The position numbers were made by a program, and so were the translations under genes. This document shows, one piece after another, positions 34,357 through 43,800 of a stretch of DNA of 64,000 nt. The stretch covers positions 54,145 to 118,144 of the forward strand of contig WRDO01000005.1 of assembly GCA_009779755.1 (NCBI GenBank), given 5' to 3'. Each line of letters opens with the position of its first letter. Positions within the stretch are counted from its first letter, which is position 1. This stretch comes from Defluviitaleaceae bacterium (GTDB taxonomy: Bacteria; Bacillota; Clostridia; Lachnospirales; WQUN01). The notes beneath the pieces were generated by a model, which saw nothing but the letters and a program-made list of their open reading frames with translations, was not told the origin of the DNA and did no database searches.

Positions 34357-35133
34357 TTAATTGTTTTGTACTGTGTAAGACAGCCGTTCCGTTTTTCCTT
34401 CCAAATATAACAGTGCGCGTTCCACAGCCGACATATTATCTTCGCGGAAACCTTGAAAACCTGTACGCCTGTAAAAGTTATAATCAGCGTAAAACTCGCT
34501 ATGAATTTTCTGTATTTCTTCATCTTTCCGTAATTTTGATAACGCTTGTTTGTATGTCGCACGTACATTTTGCGGAGTACAGCCAAAGTCAGCGGCAATA
34601 TGTGTAAATGGCGCGGAATCCCAAAAATGACGGTGTATAATTGCCTGTTGCCGTTCGGGAAGCAAAGCCACTCTTTCTAACACATATTGTTCCAACCCGG
34701 CTTCATCCACATCAGCGAATGGTTGCTCGGCATCCGGGCAGACCACGGTTTCTACGAGCGTCATTGTGCCGTCATCGGGTGAAAGCGGTGTATCGAGGGG
34801 CGAAGCTGTGTTTAGCGGTTCGCGCTTTGACCTGCAGCCAAGTAAATCATAAATATGTTTACGGATATGCAATTTGGCAAATGATGTAAATGTATATTCC
34901 TGTTCCGTTTTTTGGGAGAACGCTTTCACTGTGTCCAAAAATGCAAACCAACAAACCGAAGAACAATCATCCGATTCCACACCGGAAGCATCCGCACGTT
35001 CCCTGTGTCGGCAATACAAGTGATAAGCGATGTATCGGAATAAACGCTCTGTCCGTTGCCACAGTAAGTCACGGGAAGGGATATCGCCGTTTACTGCCAA
35101 TATACATAATTCTTCGTTTGATATTTCCGGCAC
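34357..35133 (-). CDS. Sigma-70-family RNA polymerase sigma factor of a mobile element
   Basis: 258 residues from GTG at 35133 (GGAAGGGGG upstream). Region 2-like helices lie at about 20-100 (LLWQRTERLFRYIAYHLY, TFTSFAKLHIRKHIYDLL). Region 4 with its helix-turn-helix lies at about 165-215 (ALLPERQQAIIHRHFWDSAPFTHIAADFGCTPQNVRATYKQALSKLRKDEE). It probably directs transcription of element genes such as the capsid gene, which starts 19 bases downstream. Confidence 0.83.
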   Translation of the reverse strand: MPEISNEELCILAVNGDIPSRDLLWQRTERLFRYIAYHLYCRHRERADASGVESDDCSSVCWFAFLDTVKAFSQKTEQEYTFTSFAKLHIRKHIYDLLGCRSKREPLNTASPLDTPLSPDDGTMTLVETVVCPDAEQPFADVDEAGLEQYVLERVALLPERQQAIIHRHFWDSAPFTHIAADFGCTPQNVRATYKQALSKLRKDEEIQKIHSEFYADYNFYRRTGFQGFREDNMSAVERALLYLEGKTERLSYTVQNN

Positions 35134-35157
35134 GGTTGAACCCCCTTCCCGTAATGA

Positions 35158-35418
35158 TTAAACCCAGCCTTTAAATTTACGCCCCTTGCAATATTCATCC
35201 AATTCTTCGCGCGTATAAAAATAACGCCCGGAACCGCGAAACTGGATGCTCCACGGTTTGACACCGTTATTTTCGTAGAAAAGTATGACTGCAAAATCCT
35301 CACATTGCGGGTATATGTCGATAAGCGTGAATCTGTCGTAATTGAAATTAGAATCTTCGACATACTGTCTATGTTGCTGTAGCTTTGGCGGTAATCCGGG
35401 ATTTTTCATCATGCCCAT
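35158..35418 (-). CDS. Small protein of unknown function
   Basis: 86 residues from the ATG at 35418 behind GGGAGGAG. The product is mostly alternating strands (FTLIDIYPQCEDFAVILFYENNGVKPWSIQFRGSGRYFYTREELDEYCKGRKFKGWV). The last 40 residues have the look of a small alpha/beta domain ending in a basic tail. I do not recognise a family. Its ATG touches the stop of the gene upstream, and it precedes the sigma factor gene, so the four minus-strand genes here form an element operon. Confidence 0.65.
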   Translation of the reverse strand: MGMMKNPGLPPKLQQHRQYVEDSNFNYDRFTLIDIYPQCEDFAVILFYENNGVKPWSIQFRGSGRYFYTREELDEYCKGRKFKGWV

Positions 35419-35636
35419 TATTCTCCTCCCTTCGGTAAAGCGAACCCGCGCCGCAAACAAAAGTTTTGCGCTTCACGCAGGGTTTGGAAAAAAACGGAGA
35501 AAAGCCCTTGTTTAGCAACCACACACCACGGTGCGGGTTGAGCATCCTGTGCTTGCATCAAAAAGAAATCGTGTATTCCCGGTATGCCGTTATTATTATT
35601 TTTGGCAGAATACCGTTGGTATATTTGATATTTCAT
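35418..35636 (-). CDS. Small protein of unknown function
   Basis: 72 residues with a strand-turn-helix pattern (PWCVVAKQGLFSVFFQTLREAQNFCLRRGFALP) similar in style to the small protein encoded next to it. The final TAA overlaps the next ATG. No family recognised. It is bounded upstream by a short A/T-rich segment with repeated TTTTTGATT, which may have arisen by slippage. Confidence 0.6.
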   Translation of the reverse strand: MKYQIYQRYSAKNNNNGIPGIHDFFLMQAQDAQPAPWCVVAKQGLFSVFFQTLREAQNFCLRRGFALPKGGE

Positions 35637-35775
35637 TGATTATTCACCTCCGGTTTGATTGTTTGATTTTTGATTTTTTGATTTTTGATTTATGAAAAAT
35701 TTACGCGAATGGCCGAGCGCGCTGTCCGGCATAAAAGCTGTAGAGATTAATACACCCCTGTCGGCATTCGGGGAA

Positions 35776-36015
35776 TCATCTATCACCTTTATCGCAATCG
35801 GAACAAAGCCCCGCCAAATTATCCCAGTCATTTGTACCACCGTCAGCGATATTGATTTTATGCCGTACCGCAGTTGCCGGGGATTGCCGCCCCTTGTTTT
35901 TACATACGGCGCACAGCGGGTTTGCGGCAAGGTATGCCGTGAAGATGCGCTGTCTTATTGCGTTTTTATCCACGAATTCACTTCCTTGCATGTGTTTACA
36001 TAACCGAAAACTCAT
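35776..36015 (-). CDS. HNH-type endonuclease, short or truncated
   Basis: 79 residues if read from the ATG at 36015, or 71 from 35991; upstream codons of the track ORF fall in a repeat cluster and are not credible. The C-terminal half has NPLCAVCKNKGRQSPATAVRHKINIADGGTNDWDNLAGLCSDCD, the zinc-ribbon and H-x-N-x-x-x pattern of HNH nucleases placed near phage packaging genes. The final CH of the usual motif is CD here and the protein stops five residues later, so it may be inactive. Confidence 0.65.
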   Translation of the reverse strand: MSFRLCKHMQGSEFVDKNAIRQRIFTAYLAANPLCAVCKNKGRQSPATAVRHKINIADGGTNDWDNLAGLCSDCDKGDR

Positions 36016-36040
36016 CTCCTTCCAAAATATGCTTGCGCCG

Positions 36041-36274
36041 GTCAGGGTGTCATTTAACAAGTTCAGGGTGTCAGAATTAAATGGCATGTTTGACACTCTG
36101 AAAGGCAGAAATCATTTTGACACCCTGAACCCGGAGGGTCAGAATTGCGAACGCCTCAAACACTGACAAACACAGAGGTTTATGGATTTTATAAAACCCA
36201 GAGGGTCACAATACCCTTAAAAAACTATTTGATGCTCTGCTGGTGAAATTTTATTCAGAGGGTCAGAATGTCAA
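36041..36274. repeat. Iteron-like cluster of TTCAGRGNGTCAGAAT elements
   Basis: Seven copies of a roughly 14-base element lie within 235 bases: forward at 36041, 36062, 36133, 36199 and 36254, reverse at 36089 and 36115. The core is TCAGGGTGTCA or CAGAGGGTCAGAAT. Copies at 36062 and 36115 form a perfect 12-bp inverted pair. The cluster lies between the primase-helicase gene and the HNH gene and overlaps no credible coding sequence. It could be a replication origin with initiator-binding iterons or a regulator array. Confidence 0.65.
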
Positions 36275-36294
36275 CTTCTGCATATCTTGAACCC

Positions 36295-38229
36295 CTAATC
36301 TAAAAAATCCGGCATTTGCCAGTACCAAACCCCACCCTCTTGAAATGTATTTATCCCATTGATTTTTACTTTTGCACGTTTTACTGTGCTTTCCGATATA
36401 CCCAATTCCTCAGCTTTTTTAAAGATGTCGCTGGATTTGACTTTTTCACCCCCGGATAATTCTTGAATGATAAATTCTTGCGCTTCATCACGTTGCGTAG
36501 TACGCCTACCGCGAGTACCTGAATCCCCGCGAATCAAATCACGGGCCGTTATGTTGTGGTTTACGCCGCGCCATTGAAACCCTTCTTCCTGTGTTAGTGA
36601 GAATTGCAATGCCGGAGGAACATAGGGAAGAAGGTTGTTTTTACTGCTTATTGCCGCTCTCATGGTTTTGTCATTCCCCTGTACCATGCCTACCGTCCAT
36701 ACGCTTCTGAAAAGCCCATTGATGGATGTACTGCCCAAACCCCATAACACACTATCCCCGCCATTACCGCTTCCGGCATTTTTATTTACATGCTGAACAA
36801 TTACCGTACCTGTGTTATACTGTTCGGAGAGTACCTTGATTTTTACTACTGCTTCATTCATTTCGTTTGCGCGGTGAAAGTCGGTTTTACCGCTCACGAA
36901 ATGTTGCAGTGTGTCAAATATCGCCAAGTCGGGTTTGAATTCCTTAAAGACTGCGGCGAGCCGTTTATCGCTGAATGTAATTCCGGCCGCCGCAGTTGAA
37001 TCCAAGAAAAATATCCGCTTTCGTCCTTCGTCTGTCATACCTAATTTTATGAGCCGGGGCATTAACCCAAATTCCGCAGAATCGTCAAAATTACAAATTA
37101 GCACACGCCCTTGCGGGAGTTTCATCATTTCGCCGTCTGCCTTTGGAAATGTACCGCCGTTTGCTACCGCCACGGCAAGAGCGCAGGTTAACCATGACTT
37201 CCCGCTACCCGGCAGTCCTTGGATGCTTGAGAGTGATTTGCGGATAATGACACCTTCAATCAGCCATGGAACCGCCTGTGCTTTTATCTCTGTGGCAGGT
37301 ATTACCAAACCATATGTATCTTCAACATTGAAAACATCAGCGGTTTTATTTTTACCATGGAGCGGGTCATATATTTCTTTACAGCCCATTATCGCTTGGG
37401 TGAGGGTATCGTGTTTATAATCGGCGCGTTCCCACTTTTCCCGCTGACCGAGTTCAGATAGGGAAAACAGCCGTTCCATTTGTTCATATTCACGACCGCA
37501 TAAAAAGGCTAACCGTCCGGCAAGGTACAAATCCGCTTCGGAATGAGAAGGGAAATCTGAGGTATCGCCGTGCCATACACGCCCGAATTTATCGCCGTGA
37601 TTTTTCATCTTCATTCCTTTTTCGATAACTTCATCATCTGTTAAGTATGAACAGCCCTGCGGCAGTTCCGATTTATCTAACAGCGGTATCGGACGGCGCA
37701 TGTATTCATCAAGCAATGCCTGTAGTTGTTCGCCACGTTCGCCAAACTCCGTATCATTTATGGTATTTCCGGTAAGTGTCAGGAAGCGGTTTGATGCGCC
37801 TGTGTATATTTCCATGCCGATTTTACGGTTGATGATGTAATACTTTTTCTTGTCATATGTAAAGTCTGTTGCTTTGCAATAACCCCGCAAGCCTTCACCC
37901 GATGGGCTGACTTCAAGCGGCATATCCATCTTGCGGATAATTTCTACCGCAAAGTCGTTTATAATGCCATCTTCTACACATCCGTCAATGTCTATGAACA
38001 CCACGCCGTCTGGCACGATTACGCCTATGCCGTCATACCCATCTGTGTTTGATACAGCGTCCTTGAATGACACAAAATCGTCTGGATTGTTGGTTCTGGC
38101 GTTTTCCCCGGTCAGCGGGTTAAACGGTATTTTATCCGGTTTATCCCTATTACGTTTTTTCACATACTGCCATGAACACCATATCGGCAGGGATTTCAGT
38201 TCTTGCGGCAGATTATCGTATTGGCACAC
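36295..38229 (-). CDS. Primase-helicase replication protein of a mobile element
   Basis: About 644 residues if read from GTG at 38229, which has AAGGGGAG seven bases before it; the track ATG at 38247 is also possible. The N-terminal 200 residues resemble prim-pol type domains of phage and plasmid primases (WCSWQYV...KIPFNPLTGENA, GIGVIVPDGVVFIDID, SPSGEGLRGYCKA). The second half is a RepA/RecA-like ATPase with Walker A GLPGSGKSW and Walker B LAIFDTLQH. The C-terminus has a small winged-helix-like end (SSDIFKKAEELGISESTVKRAK). It should start replication of the element and follows the excisionase gene in one transcript. Confidence 0.82.
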   Translation of the reverse strand: MCQYDNLPQELKSLPIWCSWQYVKKRNRDKPDKIPFNPLTGENARTNNPDDFVSFKDAVSNTDGYDGIGVIVPDGVVFIDIDGCVEDGIINDFAVEIIRKMDMPLEVSPSGEGLRGYCKATDFTYDKKKYYIINRKIGMEIYTGASNRFLTLTGNTINDTEFGERGEQLQALLDEYMRRPIPLLDKSELPQGCSYLTDDEVIEKGMKMKNHGDKFGRVWHGDTSDFPSHSEADLYLAGRLAFLCGREYEQMERLFSLSELGQREKWERADYKHDTLTQAIMGCKEIYDPLHGKNKTADVFNVEDTYGLVIPATEIKAQAVPWLIEGVIIRKSLSSIQGLPGSGKSWLTCALAVAVANGGTFPKADGEMMKLPQGRVLICNFDDSAEFGLMPRLIKLGMTDEGRKRIFFLDSTAAAGITFSDKRLAAVFKEFKPDLAIFDTLQHFVSGKTDFHRANEMNEAVVKIKVLSEQYNTGTVIVQHVNKNAGSGNGGDSVLWGLGSTSINGLFRSVWTVGMVQGNDKTMRAAISSKNNLLPYVPPALQFSLTQEEGFQWRGVNHNITARDLIRGDSGTRGRRTTQRDEAQEFIIQELSGGEKVKSSDIFKKAEELGISESTVKRAKVKINGINTFQEGGVWYWQMPDFLD

Positions 38230-38253
38230 ATATGCACTCCCCTTCATTCGGTT

Positions 38254-38448
38254 TTATTTTCTGCCCGACACATCCCCTTGCAGATTCGTCAATTGTTCCA
38301 TCAAAAGGTCACGGTTGATTAGTGCCTTTTTTCCGACATAAATTGCCGGAAGCCGTCCGGCTTTCAGTAACAGCCGTAGCGCGTATTCGCTGAGAATTCC
38401 CTCTTGGGCTATTTCACGTATCGTCATCATATTCGGTTTTTCAACCAT
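38254..38448 (-). CDS. Excisionase-type DNA-binding protein
   Basis: 64 residues from the ATG at 38448 (GGGGG upstream). It is a winged-helix of the excisionase/MerR-like type (MTIREIAQEGILSEYALRLLLKAGRLPAIYVGKKALINRDLL). Such proteins steer site-specific recombinases towards excision. It is divergent from a recombinase remnant at 38863 and immediately precedes the primase-helicase gene. Confidence 0.8.
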   Translation of the reverse strand: MVEKPNMMTIREIAQEGILSEYALRLLLKAGRLPAIYVGKKALINRDLLMEQLTNLQGDVSGRK

Positions 38449-38525
38449 GGATTTACCCCCTTCTCTCTTATTGTTATATTATTCCTTCTCTCATTATATG
38501 ATGTGCCGTTTTGTCCTGTTATTAA

Positions 38526-38555
38526 AGGTATCGCTTCCGGCGATGCTCTTTTTTT
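38526..38555 (+). terminator. Possible terminator before the small plus-strand gene
   Basis: ATCGC-TTCCG-GCGAT followed by a run of seven T. No gene upstream on the plus strand would use it, so it may act as a leader attenuator or be a relic. Confidence 0.35.
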
Positions 38556-38616
38556 AATATGGACAAACGGCAGGGGCATATACTGACACTACCGAATTTT
38601 TATGAGGTGTATGTAT

Positions 38617-38793
38617 ATGCCGGACGATGTAAAAAAATCCGACACATATGAGTTTGCACACGAAAACGGAATTATAGAATTGACGGCAAAATACATAGGA
38701 AAAAATTCATTGATTGATGTTATAAAAGCCGCTATAAAGCGTGATTTTGACCTTCTGTATGAAGAATTAAACCCAGTTAAACCCTTTGATTGA
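38617..38793 (+). CDS. Small mobile-element protein upstream of a recombinase
   Basis: 58 residues from the ATG at 38617, with GAGGTG seven bases before it. Sequence features are TYEFAHENGIIELTAKYIGKNSLIDVIKAAIKRDFDLL, a two-strand-plus-helix unit. Short proteins of this kind are often found just before large serine recombinases in clostridial ICEs; their role is unknown. The recombinase start follows after 69 bases. Confidence 0.65.
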   Translation: MPDDVKKSDTYEFAHENGIIELTAKYIGKNSLIDVIKAAIKRDFDLLYEELNPVKPFD

Positions 38794-38862
38794 CTGGCAA
38801 TTTCAGAGGTATAATGGCCGTAGGTGATTGGTTGTTTGCCGCTGAAACTAAGGAGGCTGGAT

Positions 38863-38928
38863 ATGAAACAGCAGGCAAACACAGTGGCGATTTATTTACG
38901 CTTATCGCGGGATGACGGCATTAGTTAA
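38863..38928 (+). pseudogene. Large serine recombinase, N-terminal stub
   Basis: An ATG with a strong AGGAGG opens a frame reading NTVAIYLRLSRDDGIS, the first beta-strand and arginine of a serine recombinase, including the catalytic Ser in RLSRDD. It then stops at a TAA after 21 codons. None of the remaining 500 residues expected is found downstream. The element's integrase was deleted at this point, so the block can no longer move by itself. Confidence 0.8.
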
Positions 38929-38986
38929 CGACAACCACATACAAGCTATATTTTTACTAACGGGGAGAGTATGCTCTTCTTTTTTG

Positions 38987-39228
38987 TTATTCCCAACCGC
39001 TCCATATATTCGGCTGGTAGCCAATGGTCGCTTTCTTACCGTTCCGCACAATGGGTGTTTTGAACATTCCCGGATTTTCCATCATACATTCCTCAATGTC
39101 GTTTCTGTCTGCAATGTACGTGATATATTGCGTTTCATATTCCTTCGATTTTTCGTCAATTAAAGCATCCATGCCTCCTACTGCGGATTTTATACTTTGA
39201 TATTCGCCTTTGCTCAAGTCGAATTTAG
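38987..39228 (-). pseudogene. ArsC-like (thioredoxin-fold) protein, N-terminally truncated
   Basis: The last 77 or so residues of an arsenate-reductase-like protein remain (FDLSKGEYQSIKSAVGGMDALIDEKSKEYET... ending FKTPIVRNGKKATIGYQPNIW). The N-terminal 35 residues with the redox cysteine are missing, and an in-frame stop lies just upstream. The track start is a TTG inside the domain. It is a fragment brought in or cut by the same rearrangement that removed the recombinase. Confidence 0.75.
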
Positions 39229-39425
39229 GAGTGGCTCCCGCAAATTACTTTCTGTTAAGTCCAAAAAGCCGTTATATGAAACTAACGGTAAGCGATAACG
39301 GCTTATTAAATGATACAGAACTACGTCCATTAAATCCTCTCTCGATATTGGAGCTACTTGATGAGTCGATTCCGTAAGTTTTTATTGCTTGTAACTTCGT
39401 TGACAGACATAACGCTGGACACATG
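39229..39425. other. Interval without a credible gene
   Basis: A plus-strand frame of 33 codons (about 39276-39377, starting MKLTVSDNGLL) and a minus-strand ORF from the track are both present. Neither has a ribosome binding site or family resemblance that I can see. It is likely junction DNA between decayed fragments. Confidence 0.4.
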
Positions 39426-39725
39426 TCAAATATCCCAATTTCTATCAGCGCGCAATTTGGCATTCAATTCGTTCCATACTGCTGAACCTTTTTTTATTCC
39501 ATCAGGAAACCCAATTCTCGTTTGATAGAAATACGAAGCAAGTTGAATGACTGCCCTTTTGGTATCTTCGCCCATTGTTTGATGTGCGTAAGTGCCTTTA
39601 GGTAATCGTTGATAACTTTCTGCGTATGAAATTGCAGCAGCGATAAATCCTTTTACGACAGCATCATCAACATTCTTTTCATCTGGCATGTTGCTTAAAA
39701 CAAAAGGCAGTATATCGTCCATCAT
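39426..39725 (-). CDS. Phage head-tail connector protein
   Basis: 99 residues from the ATG at 39725 (GGGAG upstream). The helical pattern DDAVVKGFIAAAISYAESYQRLP, then DTKRAVIQLASYFYQTRIG and AVWNELNAKLRADRNWDI fits the small gp6-like connectors of HK97-type phages. It is isolated: no portal or tail genes lie next to it. With the capsid gene at 33426 it shows that a siphophage-type element contributed to this block. Confidence 0.72.
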   Translation of the reverse strand: MMDDILPFVLSNMPDEKNVDDAVVKGFIAAAISYAESYQRLPKGTYAHQTMGEDTKRAVIQLASYFYQTRIGFPDGIKKGSAVWNELNAKLRADRNWDI

Positions 39726-39868
39726 TGTAATCTCCCAGAGCAACTATATTTATCGCGTCATTGGACAAGCGACATAATATAAGATACACGGGAAAATCCA
39801 TAAATATGCAATATCGCAAAACATTACCATGTATGACAATATATTACACGATACGTCTTCATATCAAA

Positions 39869-40342
39869 CTACCACAAAGCGACTCCAGCAAGAACAGTGG
39901 AATAAAATTCAAATCCAAGCTCAACTTCAACAGAAACGAGAAGAACGTCTTTTACTTCGATATTTCGTTGCTTCATTGCTGCAAGCACCATGTTTTGTAC
40001 TTTTTTTTCCGCTATATCCTTCGAGTCGTTGCACGAACACTCCATAATTACTCCTATTTTGTCTTTATCAACAGGGACTCCCACACCGACTGCTGCCGAT
40101 ATCTTTCCTTTTCCTTTCTCGGAAGAATGTGTAAAAGCAGTAAATACTACATTTCCATGCTCAACATCTATCATGTCCTCAGATTCAAAATTTGGCGGTA
40201 AAATACTACTTACCTTTACTAAGTTATAGTTACCCATTCCAGCATTATGCAAAGCCGCATCAAAACCTACAAGTTTTTCTTGTATGTTCTTGCTAAATCC
40301 AGTAAATAAATAAAACTTATTTTTTTCAAACACAGATTCCAT
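39869..40342 (-). CDS. Pyruvoyl-dependent arginine decarboxylase homologue
   Basis: 157 residues from the ATG at 40342 (AAGAGGGG immediately before). The sequence follows archaeal and chlamydial PvlArgDC throughout: GFDAALHNAGMGNYNLVKVSSILPP, then ISAAVGVGVP, GVIMECS and the final GVALW. Ser45-Ser46 in VSSILPP is the self-cleavage site that makes the pyruvoyl group. Glu101 in IMEC corresponds to the conserved catalytic Glu. The family makes agmatine and CO2 from arginine. Here it ends a seven-gene operon with two radical-SAM enzymes, so its natural substrate may be a modified amino acid or product of those enzymes. It overlaps the membrane-protein gene by 17 bases. Confidence 0.82.
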   Translation of the reverse strand: MESVFEKNKFYLFTGFSKNIQEKLVGFDAALHNAGMGNYNLVKVSSILPPNFESEDMIDVEHGNVVFTAFTHSSEKGKGKISAAVGVGVPVDKDKIGVIMECSCNDSKDIAEKKVQNMVLAAMKQRNIEVKDVLLVSVEVELGFEFYSTVLAGVALW

Positions 40343-40811
40343 CCCCTCTTGAAAAAAAGCGACAAAGCCAATTAATAATTTTAACATCAATTTCAAGCAT
40401 TGCTAATATGCTCCATATACAAACTATCAATGTACATAACAATATTATTGGTAAAATCACAATATATTTTCTATTATGTTCCTCTACTGTGTGATACCAA
40501 GGATTGCTTTTTTCATTTAATTTAATGTGGTTTTTTTGTGCTGTGTCTACCTTACTATATTTTTGTTGTAGAGGTCTTACAATAACAGCGGTTGCCATAA
40601 ATAATGTACTTGAAATAAACATTAAACCCATACCCCTAAAAACGTTCGAAGGGAGGTTCACAAGTCCTCCTACATTAACTGTGTTAGTAGCAATATTAAC
40701 AGCTGAAGATAAAAAAATACCACTAACGAACACAAAAATACTTTCGGGAATTAGAAGCATCGATAAAAATGAACAATACAGCTTAAATGCAACACGTCTT
40801 ATGTTTTTCAT
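40326..40811 (-). CDS. Membrane protein of the radical-SAM operon
   Basis: 161 residues from the ATG at 40811 (AAAGGAG upstream). Hydrophobic segments at about 13-38, 55-80 and 117-140 give three or four membrane helices, with a basic, soluble loop between (RPLQQKYSKVDTAQKNHIKLNEKSNPW). No family recognised. It lies between the large TPR protein and the decarboxylase, the order expected if it anchors or exports something produced by the system. Effector proteins with a few helices are common in defence operons, but nothing here proves that role. Confidence 0.7.
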   Translation of the reverse strand: MKNIRRVAFKLYCSFLSMLLIPESIFVFVSGIFLSSAVNIATNTVNVGGLVNLPSNVFRGMGLMFISSTLFMATAVIVRPLQQKYSKVDTAQKNHIKLNEKSNPWYHTVEEHNRKYIVILPIILLCTLIVCIWSILAMLEIDVKIINWLCRFFSRGDGICV

Positions 40812-40819
40812 CAATCCAG

Positions 40820-43800
40820 CTAACTCCTTTCAGTGTTCTTCCTGCATGCACCAAGCCTTATTACAAGTGTTTTATAATGCTCATCTTCATTCCACACATT
40901 CAACAAGTCGCTCTTCGATGAAATAAAAACAGGGGGGGTCAACAACCAACTATCTTTAAATTCGTTAAACGCAATTTGCAGGTCTGTTAGTTCATCTATT
41001 TTTGATTGTGGGAGAGCGCTAAAAACACTGCCTTCACTTCCTTTTTGGTCTTGCCAATATGGAAGCAAAGATACAATTTCAGCCATATGTTCGTTAATTT
41101 TCGCTTCAATTGCGCGCTTCACGGTGTCGCCGAGAATTATTGATGTCTGCTCTACATGATCTGTATCCTCGATATCGTTAGGTTTGTCAGTATCAGCAAT
41201 GTTTACATAGTCACTATGAATTGCTTTGCAAATTCGATGCAGTTCAGGTTCGTGTGAATCATTAAAATCGGTAATTATTAAAATAATTCCGTCAGACGGC
41301 TTGTCTAAAATATAGGTGCATATACACTGCACACTGCGCTTTATTTTTACAACTGAAAATAAATTTTCTATAAGCACACGTACCAGGTTTAATGGTTTAT
41401 TATCTAATGTAATTAGGCATGCACGGCAACCTTCGCGAGTGAATGTTTCCGAACACTTTGTGAAGTCGCAAAAACTGTCTTTGATAGATAAGGATTCAAT
41501 TTTATCGTCAACAACATCGTATCCATCGATGGACTTATATATCGAAGTTAGATTGTATGGTTCATTATTTTTACCCGGACAAACATAGTCAATTACGCTG
41601 TCTAACGTATTATTATAAACTTTATACGGTGCTGTAACTTGACTAACTACAATATTCTCGCTGTAATTTGCGAAATAAGCGGCAAGCAATACACCTCTCG
41701 GAGTTATCTTTTCGATAATTCTTGTTAACTTATCGAGATGCGAAGTGACTTCTATATTTGGCTTAATTGTAGAATGTTGAATTGTTGATAGTTTGTTAAT
41801 TGCGCCGCTTAATGCCCTAATTTGCACGTTTTGCGCATTTGCACGTTCTGGAGGTTGAATTAATTGTTTAAATCGCTCTCCTGCTTGGAATGAATATGAT
41901 TTGCTCTCAACTAATGGTGCAAGTCCGAGCATTGGAACGGGTGAAATTAAGTGTTTTCTCATTAACTCAAAAACCCCAAAACAAAACGCGATCCTAATAG
42001 CTTCAAGTGAATTGTCAGTTTGATATATAATTGAATTTTTGCGGAGTGCAGTCTTTACGGCATTCTTTATATTGTTAATCGTTTCCTGTCCTTTATCCGT
42101 ATAAGTAACAACGCATATGCCTTGTTCAGTGTTTAATGCTTTTTTCAAAAAACTACAATCACATTTGCAATCATTATTTGATGGCAGGTAAATAATCACA
42201 TCAATATGTCTATTCGACTTAATTTGGTTAAGAATCACATCTTCTTGTTTTTTAGGAATTCTGCCAACAATCTTTATTCCACTATTGTCGTTTTCAATGT
42301 CGGCTATGTTACCGTAACAGACAAGTTCAAGACCACTATACTCGACAACAAATAATTTATGGCTTGCACAGCTATTATCAGATTCTTCTTTACTTTCATC
42401 AAAAGAAACTTCATCAAGTGAAACATGGCTTATTGGAGTTTGTCTATCTTTTAATAAATACTCAACATATTTCGTAAGATGAAATGAAATCTCCTCTATC
42501 CCATCTACAAATGAGGATTTATCGTTAAATATGTTGTGCAACGCAATAAAAACACGTAATGTATAAATAATTTTCGTGCGTTCATGAGCAATTGACTTAG
42601 GCACGTACTTAGACACCCTATGCGATAAAATGCTTTTCAAAAAGTCCTTGTAATAGTTAATGTTTTCTGCTTGCAATGTAATATCTGCAAGTTCAGCTTT
42701 AGCTCTAATTACGTAATATTGAGCCAATGCATCATAATTATGTTTCATTCGGCAATATGTTGCGAAATCTTCCCAAAGTTTTTTTGCTTGATTTTTCTGA
42801 TTTCGTGACTTTGCGATACGATAATTTGCTTGAGCCAAGTAAAATAGCAGCTCGTTTTTAAGAGCTTCATTGGAAGCGACGCATCCTTTTGCTTCAATGT
42901 ATATTTGAGCAGCACGATAAAAATCGTTGTCTTCGAAGCATATTAACCCATGACAAGAATGTAAAGAATGGTCTCCGATTTTGTTCTTTGCAATTGAAAT
43001 ATATTCGCGTGATTTCTTAATATCATCTTTCTTGTTGTAATTTTTTATGGTCGCATTAGCTTTGTAATGATGGAATACTGCCCTTTCATTATAGAAATGA
43101 GCTAAGGCGTGATATATTTCAACTTCATATTTGTTTCCTTCTATCCATGACTTTTCTATTGTTAATTTGTCGCTGAATATTTGGACAGAAACAGATTCTC
43201 TAATACTTTCAAGCAAACAAACAGCAGTCATTATACCATCAAAGGTGTTCAACTTTTCGTAACAATAAGCCAAACTAATTAAATTATCAAGCAACAACTC
43301 TCTCCCGCTATTGTTCAGTGTATCGATACCTTTTTCGATAACACATTTTATATGGTGAATAAATAAATCCTTTGCATCGCTATAATTGTTTAATCGATAA
43401 TTAAGCATAGCTAAATAACGGTATACTTCTTCTTTTTTTGTAGAATTAAATGTAGGTATTAATGCTCTTTCTGTTGCCATTTTTAAGATTGATGTAAATT
43501 CAGAATCCTCATGCGCTCTGTTTCCCATATGGTCGTACACAACGCACTTGTTTATAAGAGTACATAAATCACTGTCGATTATATCGTTTAACACTGTAAT
43601 GAGGATGGCGAGTAATGACTTTTCCAAAATTGTTGATAATGTACTGATTTTTTCTGTAACGCCTTCCTCACTAACTAACAGACTATCAATTAACATTAGC
43701 AAAACGGGAAAATCCAATGATGTATGCTGTTTTTCTGAGTCAATTGCATTAATTAAGTGTGTTGGGATAAACGAAAAATCTATAACAGTTGAGCCGTTGT

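Noticed and set aside
35182-35192. A further CCCCTTGCAA word
   Set aside because: It lies within the coding sequence of a small protein (codons for YCKGRK), so it is likely a coincidence and is not counted among the island-edge copies.
35640-35930. Minus-strand ORF of 96 residues overlapping the HNH gene
   Set aside because: Its C-terminal part is made of simple repeats (NQKSKNQKSNNQ), and its body is a shifted reading of the HNH gene.
39272-39463. Minus-strand ORF of 63 residues
   Set aside because: No ribosome binding site, serine-run composition, and it overlaps the end of the connector gene.
39761-40201. Plus-strand ORF of 146 residues
   Set aside because: It is antisense to the pyruvoyl decarboxylase gene, rich in Tyr/Phe/His, and has no start signal.
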